Shown piece after piece: positions 26,954 to 36,296 of a stretch of DNA of 64,000 nt (position 1 is the first letter of the stretch; each line of letters begins with the position of its first letter). Under the pieces are notes generated by a model. That model saw only the letters and a program-made list of their open reading frames with translations, was not told the origin of the DNA and did not search any database. Origin of the DNA: Plastoroseomonas arctica (GTDB taxonomy: Bacteria; Pseudomonadota; Alphaproteobacteria; Acetobacterales; Acetobacteraceae); NCBI RefSeq assembly GCF_018128965.1, contig NZ_JAAEDH010000020.1, forward strand, positions 1-64,000, written 5' to 3'. The translations under genes were made by a program, and so were the position numbers.

Positions 26954-27883
26954 ATGAAGACCCTGGCCTCCGGGCCGCTCCCGAGCCCGCAGCAACTGCG
27001 CTACCTCGTCACCCTGGGTGAGTTCGGCCATTTCGGGCGCGCCGCCGAGGCCTGCGCGGTGACGCAGTCCACGCTGTCCGCCGGCATCATCGCGCTCGAG
27101 CGCCAGCTCGATGCGCCGCTGCTGGAGCGCCGTGGCGCCAAGCGCCCGATCTTCACGCCGCTCGGCCTCGACATCCTGCGCGAGGCGCGGCACGCGCTGG
27201 CCGCGCTCGCCTCGGTGACCGAGGCGGCGGCCGCCGCGCGCGCCCCACTCAGCGGCCCGCTGCGACTCGGCGTCATTCCGACCATCGGGCCGTTCCTGCT
27301 GCCGCGGCTGATGCCGGCGCTGCGCGAGAATTTCCCGCGCCTCAAGCTCTGGCTGCGCGAGGACCTGACCGACCGGCTGCTCGACTCGCTCGCGGCCGGC
27401 AAGCTCGACCTGCTGCTGCTCGCCTTGCCTGTCGGAACGGCCGCCGATATCGACACGCTCGCGATCGCCGAGGATCCCTTCCTCGCGGCACTGCCCCTGA
27501 ACCACCCGCTCGCTTCCCTGCCACGCATCCCGAGCACGGCGCTGGGTGGCGAATCGCTGCTGCTGCTTGAGGATGGGCATTGCCTGCGCGACCATGCGCT
27601 GTCCGCCTGCGGGCTGCCGGGCGCCTCGGCGGGGGAGGGGTTCTCCGCCACTTCCCTGCACACGCTGGTGCAGATGGTGGCGGGCAATCTCGGCATGACG
27701 CTGCTGCCCAGGCTCGCGGTCGATGGCGGCGTGCTGAGTGGCGCCGATGTCTGCCTCCGCCCCATCGATGGCGATCGGCCGAGCCGGACCATCGGCCTTG
27801 CCTGGCGCGGGCGCAGCGTGCGCGCCGGGGAGTTCAAGGGCCTGGCGCCGGTCATCGCCGCGGCGCTGCGACCGGCGCCGTGA
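26954..27883 (+). CDS. oxyR: Hydrogen peroxide-sensing regulator OxyR
   Basis: A 309-residue LysR-family regulator. The N-terminal helix-turn-helix is near 25-45. The redox pair is Cys210 and Cys219 in D-G-H-C-L-R-D-H-A-L-S-A-C, the same nine-residue spacing as Cys199/Cys208 of Escherichia coli OxyR. Oxidation to a disulfide is expected to switch it on. Divergent from ahpC-ahpD, its usual target. The first 10 residues before the helix-turn-helix are a little longer than in E. coli. Confidence 0.95.
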   Translation: MKTLASGPLPSPQQLRYLVTLGEFGHFGRAAEACAVTQSTLSAGIIALERQLDAPLLERRGAKRPIFTPLGLDILREARHALAALASVTEAAAAARAPLSGPLRLGVIPTIGPFLLPRLMPALRENFPRLKLWLREDLTDRLLDSLAAGKLDLLLLALPVGTAADIDTLAIAEDPFLAALPLNHPLASLPRIPSTALGGESLLLLEDGHCLRDHALSACGLPGASAGEGFSATSLHTLVQMVAGNLGMTLLPRLAVDGGVLSGADVCLRPIDGDRPSRTIGLAWRGRSVRAGEFKGLAPVIAAALRPAP

Positions 27884-27898
27884 CGGAAGGCCGAAGGG

Positions 27899-28108
27899 CT
27901 AGTCGCGCGGCCGCGCCGCGGTACCGCCGGCGCCCCAGATCATCAGCCGCTTGGCCGGCCACGCCCAGGCGACGCCGACCACCACGAAATACAGCAGCTG
28001 GACCAGCCAATGCAGCGGCAGCACATGGTCGGCCAGGGCCACCACGGCGCCGACATAGAGCAGGAAGCCGAGAACGCCGGCGAGGCCGGCCACCGCGATG
28101 CGTGACAT
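27899..28108 (-). CDS. DUF2842 family small membrane protein
   Basis: A 69-residue protein with two membrane helices: [16 protein letters not shown] at the start and [11 protein letters not shown] near the middle, with the W-x-W-P-A-K-R-L-M-x-W motif at the end. This pattern is that of DUF2842, a small alphaproteobacterial family of unknown function. The ATG at 28108 matches the family's start; longer starts (28120, 28126, 28216) add residues without membrane or family character. No clear ribosome site. Confidence 0.7.
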   Translation of the reverse strand: MSRIAVAGLAGVLGFLLYVGAVVALADHVLPLHWLVQLLYFVVVGVAWAWPAKRLMIWGAGGTAARPRD

Positions 28109-28306
28109 GGCGAGGCACATGGCACCGAAGTGCTGCATCGCCAAGCGCTTCGCTTGAGCAACAAATTTCCGCCATCCTTCAAAGCAAGGATAACATCCGT
28201 GGTGCGAATCATGCATGAACCAGGACTTGCAGCGCGCGACCCCCGGCGCCTTGTTACCATGGCGCCCGATCTCCCGCTTTCCCGATTGTCACGGACCCAT
28301 TTCACC

Positions 28307-28861
28307 ATGAATGACGATTTGCCCAGCCAGGCTGGCACCGCCGATCTGGACCTCAAGGCGCACATCCGTGGAATTGCGGATTTTCCGAAGCCGGGCATCC
28401 TGTTCTACGACATCTCGACGCTGCTCGCGCATGCCGCGGCCTGGCGCGCGGCGGTGTCCCGCCTCGCGGCGCTGATCCGCCCCTACGAACCCGAGCTCCT
28501 GGCCGGCATCGAGAGCCGTGGCTTCCTCGTCGCCGCCCCGCTGGCGCTTGAGCTCGGGCTCGGCTTCGTCATGCTGCGCAAGCCGCGCAAGCTGCCCGGC
28601 GAGACCATCGGGCTCGACTACGCGCTCGAATACGGCTCCGACCGCATCGAGATGCAGGCCGATGCGGTCGCGGCGGGCAAGCGCGTCGTGCTGCTCGACG
28701 ATCTGCTGGCCACCGGCGGCACCATGGCGGCTGGCGTGTCGCTGCTGCGCCAGGCGGGTGCGGTGGTGCCGGCGACCGCCGCGCTGATCGAGCTCAGCTT
28801 CCTCGGCGGCCGCCAGCGCCTCGACACGCCGTTCGAATCGCTCGTCGCCTACGAAAGCTGA
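28307..28861 (+). CDS. apt: Adenine phosphoribosyltransferase
   Basis: A 184-residue purine salvage enzyme that makes AMP from adenine and PRPP. The family blocks are [36 protein letters not shown] and the PRPP-binding [14 protein letters not shown]. The ATG at 28307 fits the normal N-terminus. It ends 4 bases before the LOV kinase gene, so the two share an mRNA. Confidence 0.96.
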   Translation: MNDDLPSQAGTADLDLKAHIRGIADFPKPGILFYDISTLLAHAAAWRAAVSRLAALIRPYEPELLAGIESRGFLVAAPLALELGLGFVMLRKPRKLPGETIGLDYALEYGSDRIEMQADAVAAGKRVVLLDDLLATGGTMAAGVSLLRQAGAVVPATAALIELSFLGGRQRLDTPFESLVAYES

Positions 28862-28865
28862 ACCG

Positions 28866-30860
28866 GTGCGCGTCGTCACCCCGCGGCCGGACCCCCAGGA
28901 CCTCGCCGCCGAAGCCATTGCCCAGGCCGAGAACGCGACGCTGGCCGCGGCGGTCGCCGCCGCGCCCACCGGGGTCGTGCTCGCCGATCCCCGCCAGCCG
29001 GACTGCCCGATCACCTTCGCAAACCCTGCCTTCCTGGCGATGACCGGTTACGCTGCGGAGGAGGTTCTGGGGCGCAACTGCCGCTTCCTGCAAGGACCGG
29101 GCACCGAGCCGGGCAAGGCGCTTGAGATCCGTCGCGCCCTGTCCGAGCGTCGCGCGATCGAACTCACGATCACCAACCACCGCAAGGATGGCAAGCGCTT
29201 CGTGAACGAGTTGCTGATCTCGCCGCTATTCGACGCCGACGGATCACTGCGCTGCTTCCTGGGCATCCAGCACGACGTGACGCTGCGCGAGAAGGCACGC
29301 CGCGCCGCCGACCGCGCCCGCCGCGATGCGCTGCGCGCCCATGCCGAGAAGACCGGTTTCCTCGCCTTCATGAGCCATGAGGTGCGGGTGCCGCTGAACG
29401 GCGTGATGGGGACGCTGGCGCTGCTGCTCGAGACCGGGCTCAGCGCCGAGCAGCGCGCCTATGCCGAGACGGCGCGCCGCTGCGGGCTGACCCTGCTCGA
29501 CACCATGAACGACGTGCTCGACCTTTCGCGCATGGAAGCGGGCAAGTTCGTCATCGCGGCCAAGCCGTTCCGGCTCGCCGGCCCGGTGGCCGAGGTGATG
29601 GAGCTGCTCCGCCCGGCCGCCGACGAGAAGGGCCTGGCGCTGACCAGCTTCGTGGACCCCAAGCTGCCGGAGGGCGCAGTGGGCGATGCGCAGCGGCTGC
29701 GCCAGGTCCTGCTCAACCTCGCCGACAATGCGGTGAAGTTCACCGTGCTCGGCGGGGTTCACATCAGCCTGCACCTGACGCCGGAGGGGCGGATGCGCGG
29801 CGTGGTGAAGGATAGCGGCGTTGGCATCGCCCCCAAGGTGCAGGCGCGGCTGTTCCGCCGCTTCAGCCAGGGTGCCCAGGACATCACCCGGCGCTACGGC
29901 GGCACCGGCCTCGGGCTTTCCATCTGCAAGCGCCTGGTGGAGATGATGGGCGGGGCGATCTGGGTCGAGAGCGAGGCCGGGCACGGGGCCACCTTCACCT
30001 TCGACCTGCCGCTGCAGCCCATCCAGCGCGGCGCGCTGCCGCGCCTGCCCGCACCACCCGCAAGCCAGCCGCACCCGCTGCCACGGCGAAGGACGGCGAG
30101 CATGGCGGGGCGTATCCTGCTCGCCGAGGACGGCATCTCGAACCAGCTCGTCGCAGCGGCCATCCTGCGCAAGGCGGGATACGAGGTCGACCTTGTCCAT
30201 GATGGCGACGAGGCGGTCGCGGCGGCGCGCGGCGGCGAATACGACCTGATCCTGATGGATATCCGCATGCCCGGCCGCGACGGCATTGCGGCGACGACGG
30301 CGATCCGCGCCCTGCCGGGGATTGCCGGACGGGTGCCGATCGTGGCGCTGACCGCCTCCGCCCTGCCCGAGGATCGCGAGCGGTGCCTTTCCGCCGGGAT
30401 GGACCGGCATATCGCCAAGCCGATGGACCAGCACCAGTTGCTCGCGGTCGTCGCTGAACTCACCGCGCTGCGCCTGCCGCGGCCCGACGCGAGCGAGCCC
30501 GAGCCGCCGACGCGCCCGATCCTGCTCGACCGGCAGACGCTGGAGGAACTGCGCGCCGCCGTCGGCCCCGGCCAGTTGCCGCGCCTGTTGCGGGTCTTCG
30601 CCGAGGAGACGCGCGAACGCCTCGCCCGGCTTCTGTCGCTGCGCGACCTCGGCATGATCGAGGACGAGGCGCATGGGCTGAAATCCGCTGCCGGCACCTT
30701 TGGCGCGATCGCACTCCGGGATGCGGCACTCCAGATCGAGCTTGCCGCGCGGGCCGGAGATCGCGCCACGGTGGCGAGGCTGCTCGACGCGCTCACCGCG
30801 CTCACCGAAAACAGCCTTGCGGCCTATCCGCGGCCCCCGCCGCGGCCTGACGCGGCCTAG
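28866..30860 (+). CDS. LOV-domain hybrid histidine kinase with receiver and HPt domains
   Basis: A 664-residue signalling protein. Residues about 30-140 form a LOV-type PAS domain with G-R-N-C-R-F-L-Q: Cys72 is the flavin-adduct cysteine, and Asn104, Asn114 and Gln135 match the flavin-contacting residues. Then come the HisKA helix (His171 in M-S-H-E-V-R), an HATPase_c domain (N box L-A-D-N-A, G-T-G-L-G-L), a receiver domain with Asp465 (L-M-D-I-R-M-P) and Lys518, and a C-terminal HPt domain with His603 (E-A-H-G-L-K-S). So it contains a whole internal phosphorelay and is predicted to sense blue light. GTG start, 4 bases after apt. No output regulator is adjacent. Confidence 0.92.
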   Translation: MRVVTPRPDPQDLAAEAIAQAENATLAAAVAAAPTGVVLADPRQPDCPITFANPAFLAMTGYAAEEVLGRNCRFLQGPGTEPGKALEIRRALSERRAIELTITNHRKDGKRFVNELLISPLFDADGSLRCFLGIQHDVTLREKARRAADRARRDALRAHAEKTGFLAFMSHEVRVPLNGVMGTLALLLETGLSAEQRAYAETARRCGLTLLDTMNDVLDLSRMEAGKFVIAAKPFRLAGPVAEVMELLRPAADEKGLALTSFVDPKLPEGAVGDAQRLRQVLLNLADNAVKFTVLGGVHISLHLTPEGRMRGVVKDSGVGIAPKVQARLFRRFSQGAQDITRRYGGTGLGLSICKRLVEMMGGAIWVESEAGHGATFTFDLPLQPIQRGALPRLPAPPASQPHPLPRRRTASMAGRILLAEDGISNQLVAAAILRKAGYEVDLVHDGDEAVAAARGGEYDLILMDIRMPGRDGIAATTAIRALPGIAGRVPIVALTASALPEDRERCLSAGMDRHIAKPMDQHQLLAVVAELTALRLPRPDASEPEPPTRPILLDRQTLEELRAAVGPGQLPRLLRVFAEETRERLARLLSLRDLGMIEDEAHGLKSAAGTFGAIALRDAALQIELAARAGDRATVARLLDALTALTENSLAAYPRPPPRPDAA

Positions 30861-32119
30861 GCCGCGCAGCGCTCCGCCAAGGCGCGCTCGGCGAGCGAGG
30901 CGTGAATGCGGCTGGGCACCTGGCGATGCGCCTTGGCGCGCGGGATCGTCATTTCCTGGATGCTCGGGAGATGGCCGTAGAACGCCTCGTGCTCATTCCA
31001 GTTGTCGAAGGCGCAGCGGGCGACATTGTCGACGAAGGTCTCGGCCGGCGCGCCCTCCGCGAGGACCAGGCTGTGATCATGCAGCTCGATGTGGTGATAG
31101 GTGAAGGTCTCCGGCACGACGGGCTCGCGGGTGATGGAGGTGCCGTTCACCAGGGCGCCGGCTTGGATCAGGATGCCGTCCACGAGCATCGCGTGGTCGG
31201 GCGAGACGAGCAGGTCGCGCTCGGGCACCCCATCGGCGAGAGCGCCAGCGCGGATGCGGATGGGCAGGACGCGCAGGGGATCGCCGAAGCGGGTGGAGAC
31301 GGTCTGACGGCCCATCCAGCGCACCCGTGTGGCGATGCCGGCGCTGGTGAGCACCAGGTCACCGATGGCGAGCTGCTCGACCGCGCAATGGCCGGCCGGG
31401 GTGGTGATCAGGGTGCCGGGATAGAAGCAGATGATGTCGAACTGGCGTGGCGCGTCGCCGGCATCGGGCGCGGTGCCGTCGGTGTCCTGGCTGCCGGGGC
31501 CGCCCTGTGTGATCCAATAGCCCTGGCTGGCTTGCGTCGGCGTGTCCTGGGTGCCTGTGACCGGTGTGGTGCCGTTGATCGCGGCCAGCGCCTCGGCGCG
31601 GCTGGTCGCCTGGTCGTGGCTGTTGTTGAAATCGGTCGGGCCCACGTAGCGCGCGACATCGACGCTGCCGGTCAGGCCCACCGCGTTGACGCCGAGCGTC
31701 AATCCCGTGTTGTCGAGCGAGCCGGCCGACTGGTTCGAGAAATTGTTGTTGGAGATGGCCGAGAGGTAGGTCGTGGGCGTCGTGTTGCTGGTGCCTTGGA
31801 ATGCGTAGAGCGACTCGTCGGTGCCGCTGGGGTTGAAGCCGCTCGTCGCGGTGATTGAACCGGACGAGACGCTGCGCGTCCCGAGGATGACGTTGGAGAA
31901 GACAACCTCCTGGCCGGGCACGACGCCGCCGGCTGGCGCCGTCCAGGTGAGCGAGCCCTCGCTGGTGTTGAGCGATCCGAGGGCATTCGGCTCATTGTCG
32001 GTGAAATGGATGACGGTGCCGGCGGCGATCGCATCGACCGCGACGAAGGCGAAACCCTTGTTGCCGTCCGCGTCGAAGAAGGTGAACGCGATCGAGCCGG
32101 CGCCGAGGGATTGGGACAT
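30857..32119 (-). CDS. Hint-domain protein
   Basis: A 420-residue protein. The N-terminal 220 residues are beta-rich, low in Lys and Cys, with many Thr/Ser/Asn/Gly, like a secreted repeat-type domain (F-F-D-A-D-G-N-K-G opening). From about 228 a Hint_2-type domain starts with the nucleophile Cys231 (I-I-C-F-Y-P-G-T) and continues A-V-E-Q-L-A-I-G-D-L-V-L-T and R-V-R-W-M-G-R, then V-S-P-D-H-A-M-L-V. No signal peptide is visible, so export would need a type I or other leaderless route. Autoprocessing is possible. It overlaps the kinase gene by 4 bases. Confidence 0.85.
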   Translation of the reverse strand: MSQSLGAGSIAFTFFDADGNKGFAFVAVDAIAAGTVIHFTDNEPNALGSLNTSEGSLTWTAPAGGVVPGQEVVFSNVILGTRSVSSGSITATSGFNPSGTDESLYAFQGTSNTTPTTYLSAISNNNFSNQSAGSLDNTGLTLGVNAVGLTGSVDVARYVGPTDFNNSHDQATSRAEALAAINGTTPVTGTQDTPTQASQGYWITQGGPGSQDTDGTAPDAGDAPRQFDIICFYPGTLITTPAGHCAVEQLAIGDLVLTSAGIATRVRWMGRQTVSTRFGDPLRVLPIRIRAGALADGVPERDLLVSPDHAMLVDGILIQAGALVNGTSITREPVVPETFTYHHIELHDHSLVLAEGAPAETFVDNVARCAFDNWNEHEAFYGHLPSIQEMTIPRAKAHRQVPSRIHASLAERALAERCAA

Positions 32120-32268
32120 GGTCGCGACACTCCGGACAGGACGCCCCACAGCCCATCCGCCGCGGGCGGATCGCCGCGACCGAGGATGCCGTAAAGCTCT
32201 ATGCCCGCTTGTGTCGTCAAAGACGCGGCCGCGAGAGACCGCGATAACATGGTGAAACGATTAAGCTT

Positions 32269-33576
32269 TCAGGACTCCGCGCCGAGTGCCGCGGGCTTCG
32301 GACCGCCTGCCATCCAATCCAGCAACTCCACCGTGTGGATCGTCGGCAAGCCGCCGCCGGCAAGCTGGGTGAGGCAGCCGATATTCCCCGCCGCGATCGC
32401 GTCCACGCGCAGCCGTGCGATATTGTCCAGCTTGCGCGCCTTCAACTGTCCCGCGATCACCGGCTGCATCAGGTTGTAGGTGCCCGCGCTGCCGCAGCAG
32501 AGATGCCCCTCCGCCGGTTCCTTCACCGCAAAGCCCGCCCGCTTGAGCAGCGCCTTGGGTTCGGCCGTGATCTTCTGCCCGTGCTGCAGCGAGCAGGCGG
32601 CGTGGTAGGCGAGCGTCAGCCCCGGCGCCGCGCGCGTCGGCGCGTAGCCGAAGCGCACCAGCACCTCGGTGACGTCGGCGGCCAGCGCGCTCACCTGCGC
32701 GGCTTTCGCGGCCAGCGGCGTGTCGCGGAACATGAAGCCGTAATCCTTCACCGTGGTCCCGCAGCCCGAGGTGTTCACCACCACCGCGTCCAGGCCCGCA
32801 CCAGCGATCTCGCCCGACCATGCCTCGATGTTGGCGGCGGCCAGGCGCATCGCCGGGTCGTGGTGGCCCATGTGGTGATCGAGCGCGCCGCAGCAGCCGG
32901 CACCGCCGGCCACCACCACTTCGATGCCCATGCGCGTCAGCAGCCGGATCGTGGCCTCGTTGATCGAAGGCGCGAGCACCTGCTGCGCGCAACCGGCGAG
33001 CAGGGCCACGCGGCCGCGGCGCTCGTCCTGAGCCGCATGCACGCGCGCCCCGGCGAGCGGCGAGGCCGGCGGCACGCGCGATGGCGCGAGGGCGAACATG
33101 GCACGTAGCCGCGCCGCCAGCATGGACGTGCCGGGGATGAGTCGCGCGAAGGGGCGGCCAAGGCGCGCGCCGGACAGCGCCACGCGGAAGCGCGCGGGGT
33201 ATGGCAGCACGAAGGACAGCACCCGGCGCAGCGCGCGCTCCGGCCACGGGCGCGTGTAGGTCTCCTCGATATGGCGCCGCGCGTGGTCGACAAGGTGCAT
33301 GTAGTTCACGCCCGAGGGGCAGGTCGTCATGCAGGCGAGGCAGGAGAGGCAGCGGTCGACATGCTTGACCACATCCGGTGTCGCCGGCGCGTTCTGCTCG
33401 AGCATCTCCTTGATCAGGTAGATGCGCCCGCGCGGGCTATCCAGCTCGTCGCCCAGCAGCACGAAGGTGGGGCAAGTGGCCGTGCAGAAGCCGCAATGGA
33501 CGCAGGTGCGCAGGATGGTGTTCGACTCGCGCGTGTCCGAATCGGCGAGCTGCGCTTCGGAGAAATTCGTCTGCAT
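32269..33576 (-). CDS. glcF: Glycolate oxidase iron-sulfur subunit
   Basis: A 435-residue electron-transfer subunit. It has two [4Fe-4S] ferredoxin-type motifs (Cys25, 28, 31, 35 and Cys76, 79, 82, 86) and two CCG-type motifs (G-C-C-G-A-L-D-H-H and L-C-C-G-S-A-G-T-Y). It passes electrons from the GlcD/GlcE flavoproteins to the membrane quinone pool. Last gene of glcDEF, starting 1 base after the glcE stop. Confidence 0.96.
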   Translation of the reverse strand: MQTNFSEAQLADSDTRESNTILRTCVHCGFCTATCPTFVLLGDELDSPRGRIYLIKEMLEQNAPATPDVVKHVDRCLSCLACMTTCPSGVNYMHLVDHARRHIEETYTRPWPERALRRVLSFVLPYPARFRVALSGARLGRPFARLIPGTSMLAARLRAMFALAPSRVPPASPLAGARVHAAQDERRGRVALLAGCAQQVLAPSINEATIRLLTRMGIEVVVAGGAGCCGALDHHMGHHDPAMRLAAANIEAWSGEIAGAGLDAVVVNTSGCGTTVKDYGFMFRDTPLAAKAAQVSALAADVTEVLVRFGYAPTRAAPGLTLAYHAACSLQHGQKITAEPKALLKRAGFAVKEPAEGHLCCGSAGTYNLMQPVIAGQLKARKLDNIARLRVDAIAAGNIGCLTQLAGGGLPTIHTVELLDWMAGGPKPAALGAES

Positions 33577-33577
33577 T

Positions 33578-34717
33578 CTAAAAGCCTGCCTGCATGCGCC
33601 CGGGATTGAACAGACCGCGTGGGTCCAGCGCCGCCTTCACGCGGCGCGCGATCGTGGCGAGCGCGGGCGCATCGGGCTTGATCACCGGCACCGCGGCGCG
33701 CAGCGCATCGGGCGCGCGAAACAGCAGGAAGGCGCCATCTTCGGCGGCCGCCATCACCGCGCGATGCGCAGCCTCGGTCGCTGGTCCGGCCACCCAGACG
33801 AGGCCGCCGCCCCAGTCGAGCATGAGCTTCGCATCGAAGGCGGTGCGCAGCGCGGCCGCGAGGCGCGGCCCTTCGCTGGGCTTGACCGAGACGCGCCACA
33901 CCGCGTCATCCGGTGCGAGGTCGAGCGGCGTCGCCTCCGCGACGTCGCGCCACAGCGCGCGGCTCGCCTCGCCCTCGATGATCTCGGACGCGCCGTGTTC
34001 GGCCAGGTCTTGGCGCAGCTTCGCGATACGGTAGGCGACGCTCTCGGCGAAATCCTCGATCCGCAGCAGCGCGCGATGGCCGACGATCGCTGCGCCGCTG
34101 ACGCCATAGGGCGCGCCGAGGCCGGCCGAGAGCACGCGCTGACCGGTGGCGAAATCTGCCGCGTTTACCGCGAGCGTCGCAGTCGCCTCGGGACGCGGCA
34201 GCACCTTCAGCGTCACCTCCGTGATGATGCCGAGCGTGCCATGGCTGCCGGTGAGCAGCTTGCACAGGTCGAGCCCGGTGACGTTCTTCAGCACACGGCC
34301 GCCGGAATGCATCACCTCACCCGCGCCGTTGACGAATCGAACACCCATGACGTGGTCTCGCATGGCTCCGCCGGTGATCCGGCGCGGGCCGGAGATGCCG
34401 GCTGCGACGGCACCGCCGATGGTGGCGTTGCCGGCGCCGAAGATGCCGGCATAGGAGGGCGGCTCAGCGATCAGCATCTGGCCCTTGGTCGCGAGCATCG
34501 CCTCGACCTCCGCCACCGGCGTGCCGGCGCGCGCCGAGATGATGAGCTCGGTCGGGCGATGCAGCGTGATGCCGGTGAGGTTGCGCGTGGAGATGGTCGC
34601 CGCCGCCTGCACCGGGCGCAGCATGGCGCGCTTGGTGCCCTGGCCCTCGATGGCGAAGGGCGCATCGGCAGCGGCCACCAGCGCGGCGAGCGCTGACTCC
34701 GTGTCGGGCGTCAGCAT
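33578..34717 (-). CDS. glcE: Glycolate oxidase FAD-binding subunit
   Basis: A 379-residue FAD-binding subunit, shorter than GlcD. The PCMH-type FAD fold shows I-S-A-R-A-G-T-P-V-A-E-V, G-N-A-T-I-G-G-A-V-A-A, G-G-A-M-R-D-H-V-M-G and G-R-V-L-K-N-V-T-G-L-D. The C-terminus ends D-P-R-G-L-F-N-P-G-R-M. It works with GlcD and GlcF in glycolate/lactate oxidation. It lies between the other two genes with 1- and 9-base gaps. Confidence 0.96.
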   Translation of the reverse strand: MLTPDTESALAALVAAADAPFAIEGQGTKRAMLRPVQAAATISTRNLTGITLHRPTELIISARAGTPVAEVEAMLATKGQMLIAEPPSYAGIFGAGNATIGGAVAAGISGPRRITGGAMRDHVMGVRFVNGAGEVMHSGGRVLKNVTGLDLCKLLTGSHGTLGIITEVTLKVLPRPEATATLAVNAADFATGQRVLSAGLGAPYGVSGAAIVGHRALLRIEDFAESVAYRIAKLRQDLAEHGASEIIEGEASRALWRDVAEATPLDLAPDDAVWRVSVKPSEGPRLAAALRTAFDAKLMLDWGGGLVWVAGPATEAAHRAVMAAAEDGAFLLFRAPDALRAAVPVIKPDAPALATIARRVKAALDPRGLFNPGRMQAGF

Positions 34718-34726
34718 CGCGCGGCC

Positions 34727-36160
34727 TCAGCCATGCGCGCCGGCCACCAGCGGAAACACCTTCGCGCCATTCAGCAGCCACCCCGGATCGAAGGCCGATT
34801 TGATCGCGCGCTGCTGGTCCAGCTCGGCCTCGGAGAACTGCACGCCCATCAGGTCGCGCTTCTCCACGCCCACGCCGTGTTCGCCGGTGAGGCACCCACC
34901 GACCTCGACGCAGAGCCGCAGGATATCCGCGCCGAATTTTTCCGCCCGCGCGAAGCTGGAGGGATCATTCGCGTCGAACATGATCAGCGGATGCAGATTG
35001 CCATCGCCGGCGTGGAAGACATTGGCGACCTGCAGCCCGCACTCCGCGCTCATCTCGCCGATCCGGCGCAGCACGCGCGGCAATTCGCCGGTCGGGATCG
35101 TGCCATCCATGCAGAGGTAGTCGGGGCTGATCCGCCCGACGGCACCAAACGCGCCCTTGCGGCCCTTCCAGATGGCGGCAGATTCCTCCGGCGTCTGCGC
35201 GACCTTCATGCTCAGCGGCGCGAAGCGCGCGCAGATGTCGCGGATTTTTCCGAGCAGCGCATCCTGTTCGGCCACGCTGCCCTCGACCTCGATGATCAGC
35301 ATCGCCTCCGCATCCAGCGGATAGCCGGCATGGGCGAAGGCCTCGCAGGCATGGATGCAGGGGCGGTCCATGAACTCGAGCGCCACCGGGATCACCCCCG
35401 CGCCGATGATGGCATCCACCGCCTCGCCGGCGACCTGGATCGAGTCGAACGCCGCCAGCATAGCGCGCGCCCCTTCCGGGCCGCGCAGGATGCGCACCGT
35501 CACTTCCGTGACCATCCCCAGCTGCCCTTCGCTGCCGGTGATAAGGCCCAGCCAGTCGTAGCCACCACCATCCAGATGCTCGCCGCCGATGCGCACCACC
35601 TCGCCCTCGATGGTGACGAAGGTGAGACCCAACAGGTTGTTCGCGGTGACCCCGTATTTCAGGCAATGCGCCCCGCCGGAATTCATCATCACGTTGCCGC
35701 CGATCATGCAGGCGAGCTGCGAGGACGGATCGGGCGCGTAGAAGAACCCATCGCCGGCGACGGCCTGGGTGATGCCGATATTGGTCACGCCCGCCTCGAC
35801 CACCGCCAACCGGTTCTCGTAATCGACCTCCAGGATCCGGTTCATGCGCATCAGCCCGATCACCACCGCATCGGCCAGCGGCAACGCGCCGCCCGACAGC
35901 GACGTCCCCGCCCCGCGCGGCACCACGCGAATCCCCATCCGGTTGCAGTACCGCAGCACGTCGGCGACCTCGGCCGTCGTGCGCGGCAGAACCACCGCGA
36001 GCGGCACCTGCCGGTACGCGGAGAGCCCATCCGTCTCGTAGGGCTTGAGGCGCACCGGCTCGCCGATCACCGCATCCTCCGGCAGCATGGCGCGCAGCGC
36101 CGCAAGGATCGCGTCACGCTGGGCGAGGATTTCGGCCTTGGGCGGGGGCAGGGCGATCAT
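34727..36160 (-). CDS. glcD: Glycolate oxidase FAD-linked catalytic subunit
   Basis: A 477-residue flavoprotein that oxidises glycolate to glyoxylate. FAD-binding blocks are P-R-G-A-G-T-S-L-S-G-G-A, D-P-S-S-Q-L-A-C-M-I-G-G-N-V, G-L-I-T-G-S-E-G-Q-L-G, and the C-terminal H-A-G-D-G-N-L-H-P and G-E-H-G-V-G. The ATG at 36160 fits the family and has GGAG upstream; the frame stays open further upstream but that part lacks family features. First gene of the leftward glcDEF operon, 137 bases from a divergent secreted-protein gene. Confidence 0.96.
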   Translation of the reverse strand: MIALPPPKAEILAQRDAILAALRAMLPEDAVIGEPVRLKPYETDGLSAYRQVPLAVVLPRTTAEVADVLRYCNRMGIRVVPRGAGTSLSGGALPLADAVVIGLMRMNRILEVDYENRLAVVEAGVTNIGITQAVAGDGFFYAPDPSSQLACMIGGNVMMNSGGAHCLKYGVTANNLLGLTFVTIEGEVVRIGGEHLDGGGYDWLGLITGSEGQLGMVTEVTVRILRGPEGARAMLAAFDSIQVAGEAVDAIIGAGVIPVALEFMDRPCIHACEAFAHAGYPLDAEAMLIIEVEGSVAEQDALLGKIRDICARFAPLSMKVAQTPEESAAIWKGRKGAFGAVGRISPDYLCMDGTIPTGELPRVLRRIGEMSAECGLQVANVFHAGDGNLHPLIMFDANDPSSFARAEKFGADILRLCVEVGGCLTGEHGVGVEKRDLMGVQFSEAELDQQRAIKSAFDPGWLLNGAKVFPLVAGAHG

Positions 36161-36296
36161 GGGCGTGGCTCCGACGACACCGCCAAGATGTCCATCCTGC
36201 GACACTTCCACAAGCAGGCCGGGCGCGCCCTTGCCGAACGCCCCGCCGATGCACCAGTCTGGCGTCGCATCGAACGCCGGAACAAGGGCCAAACCC

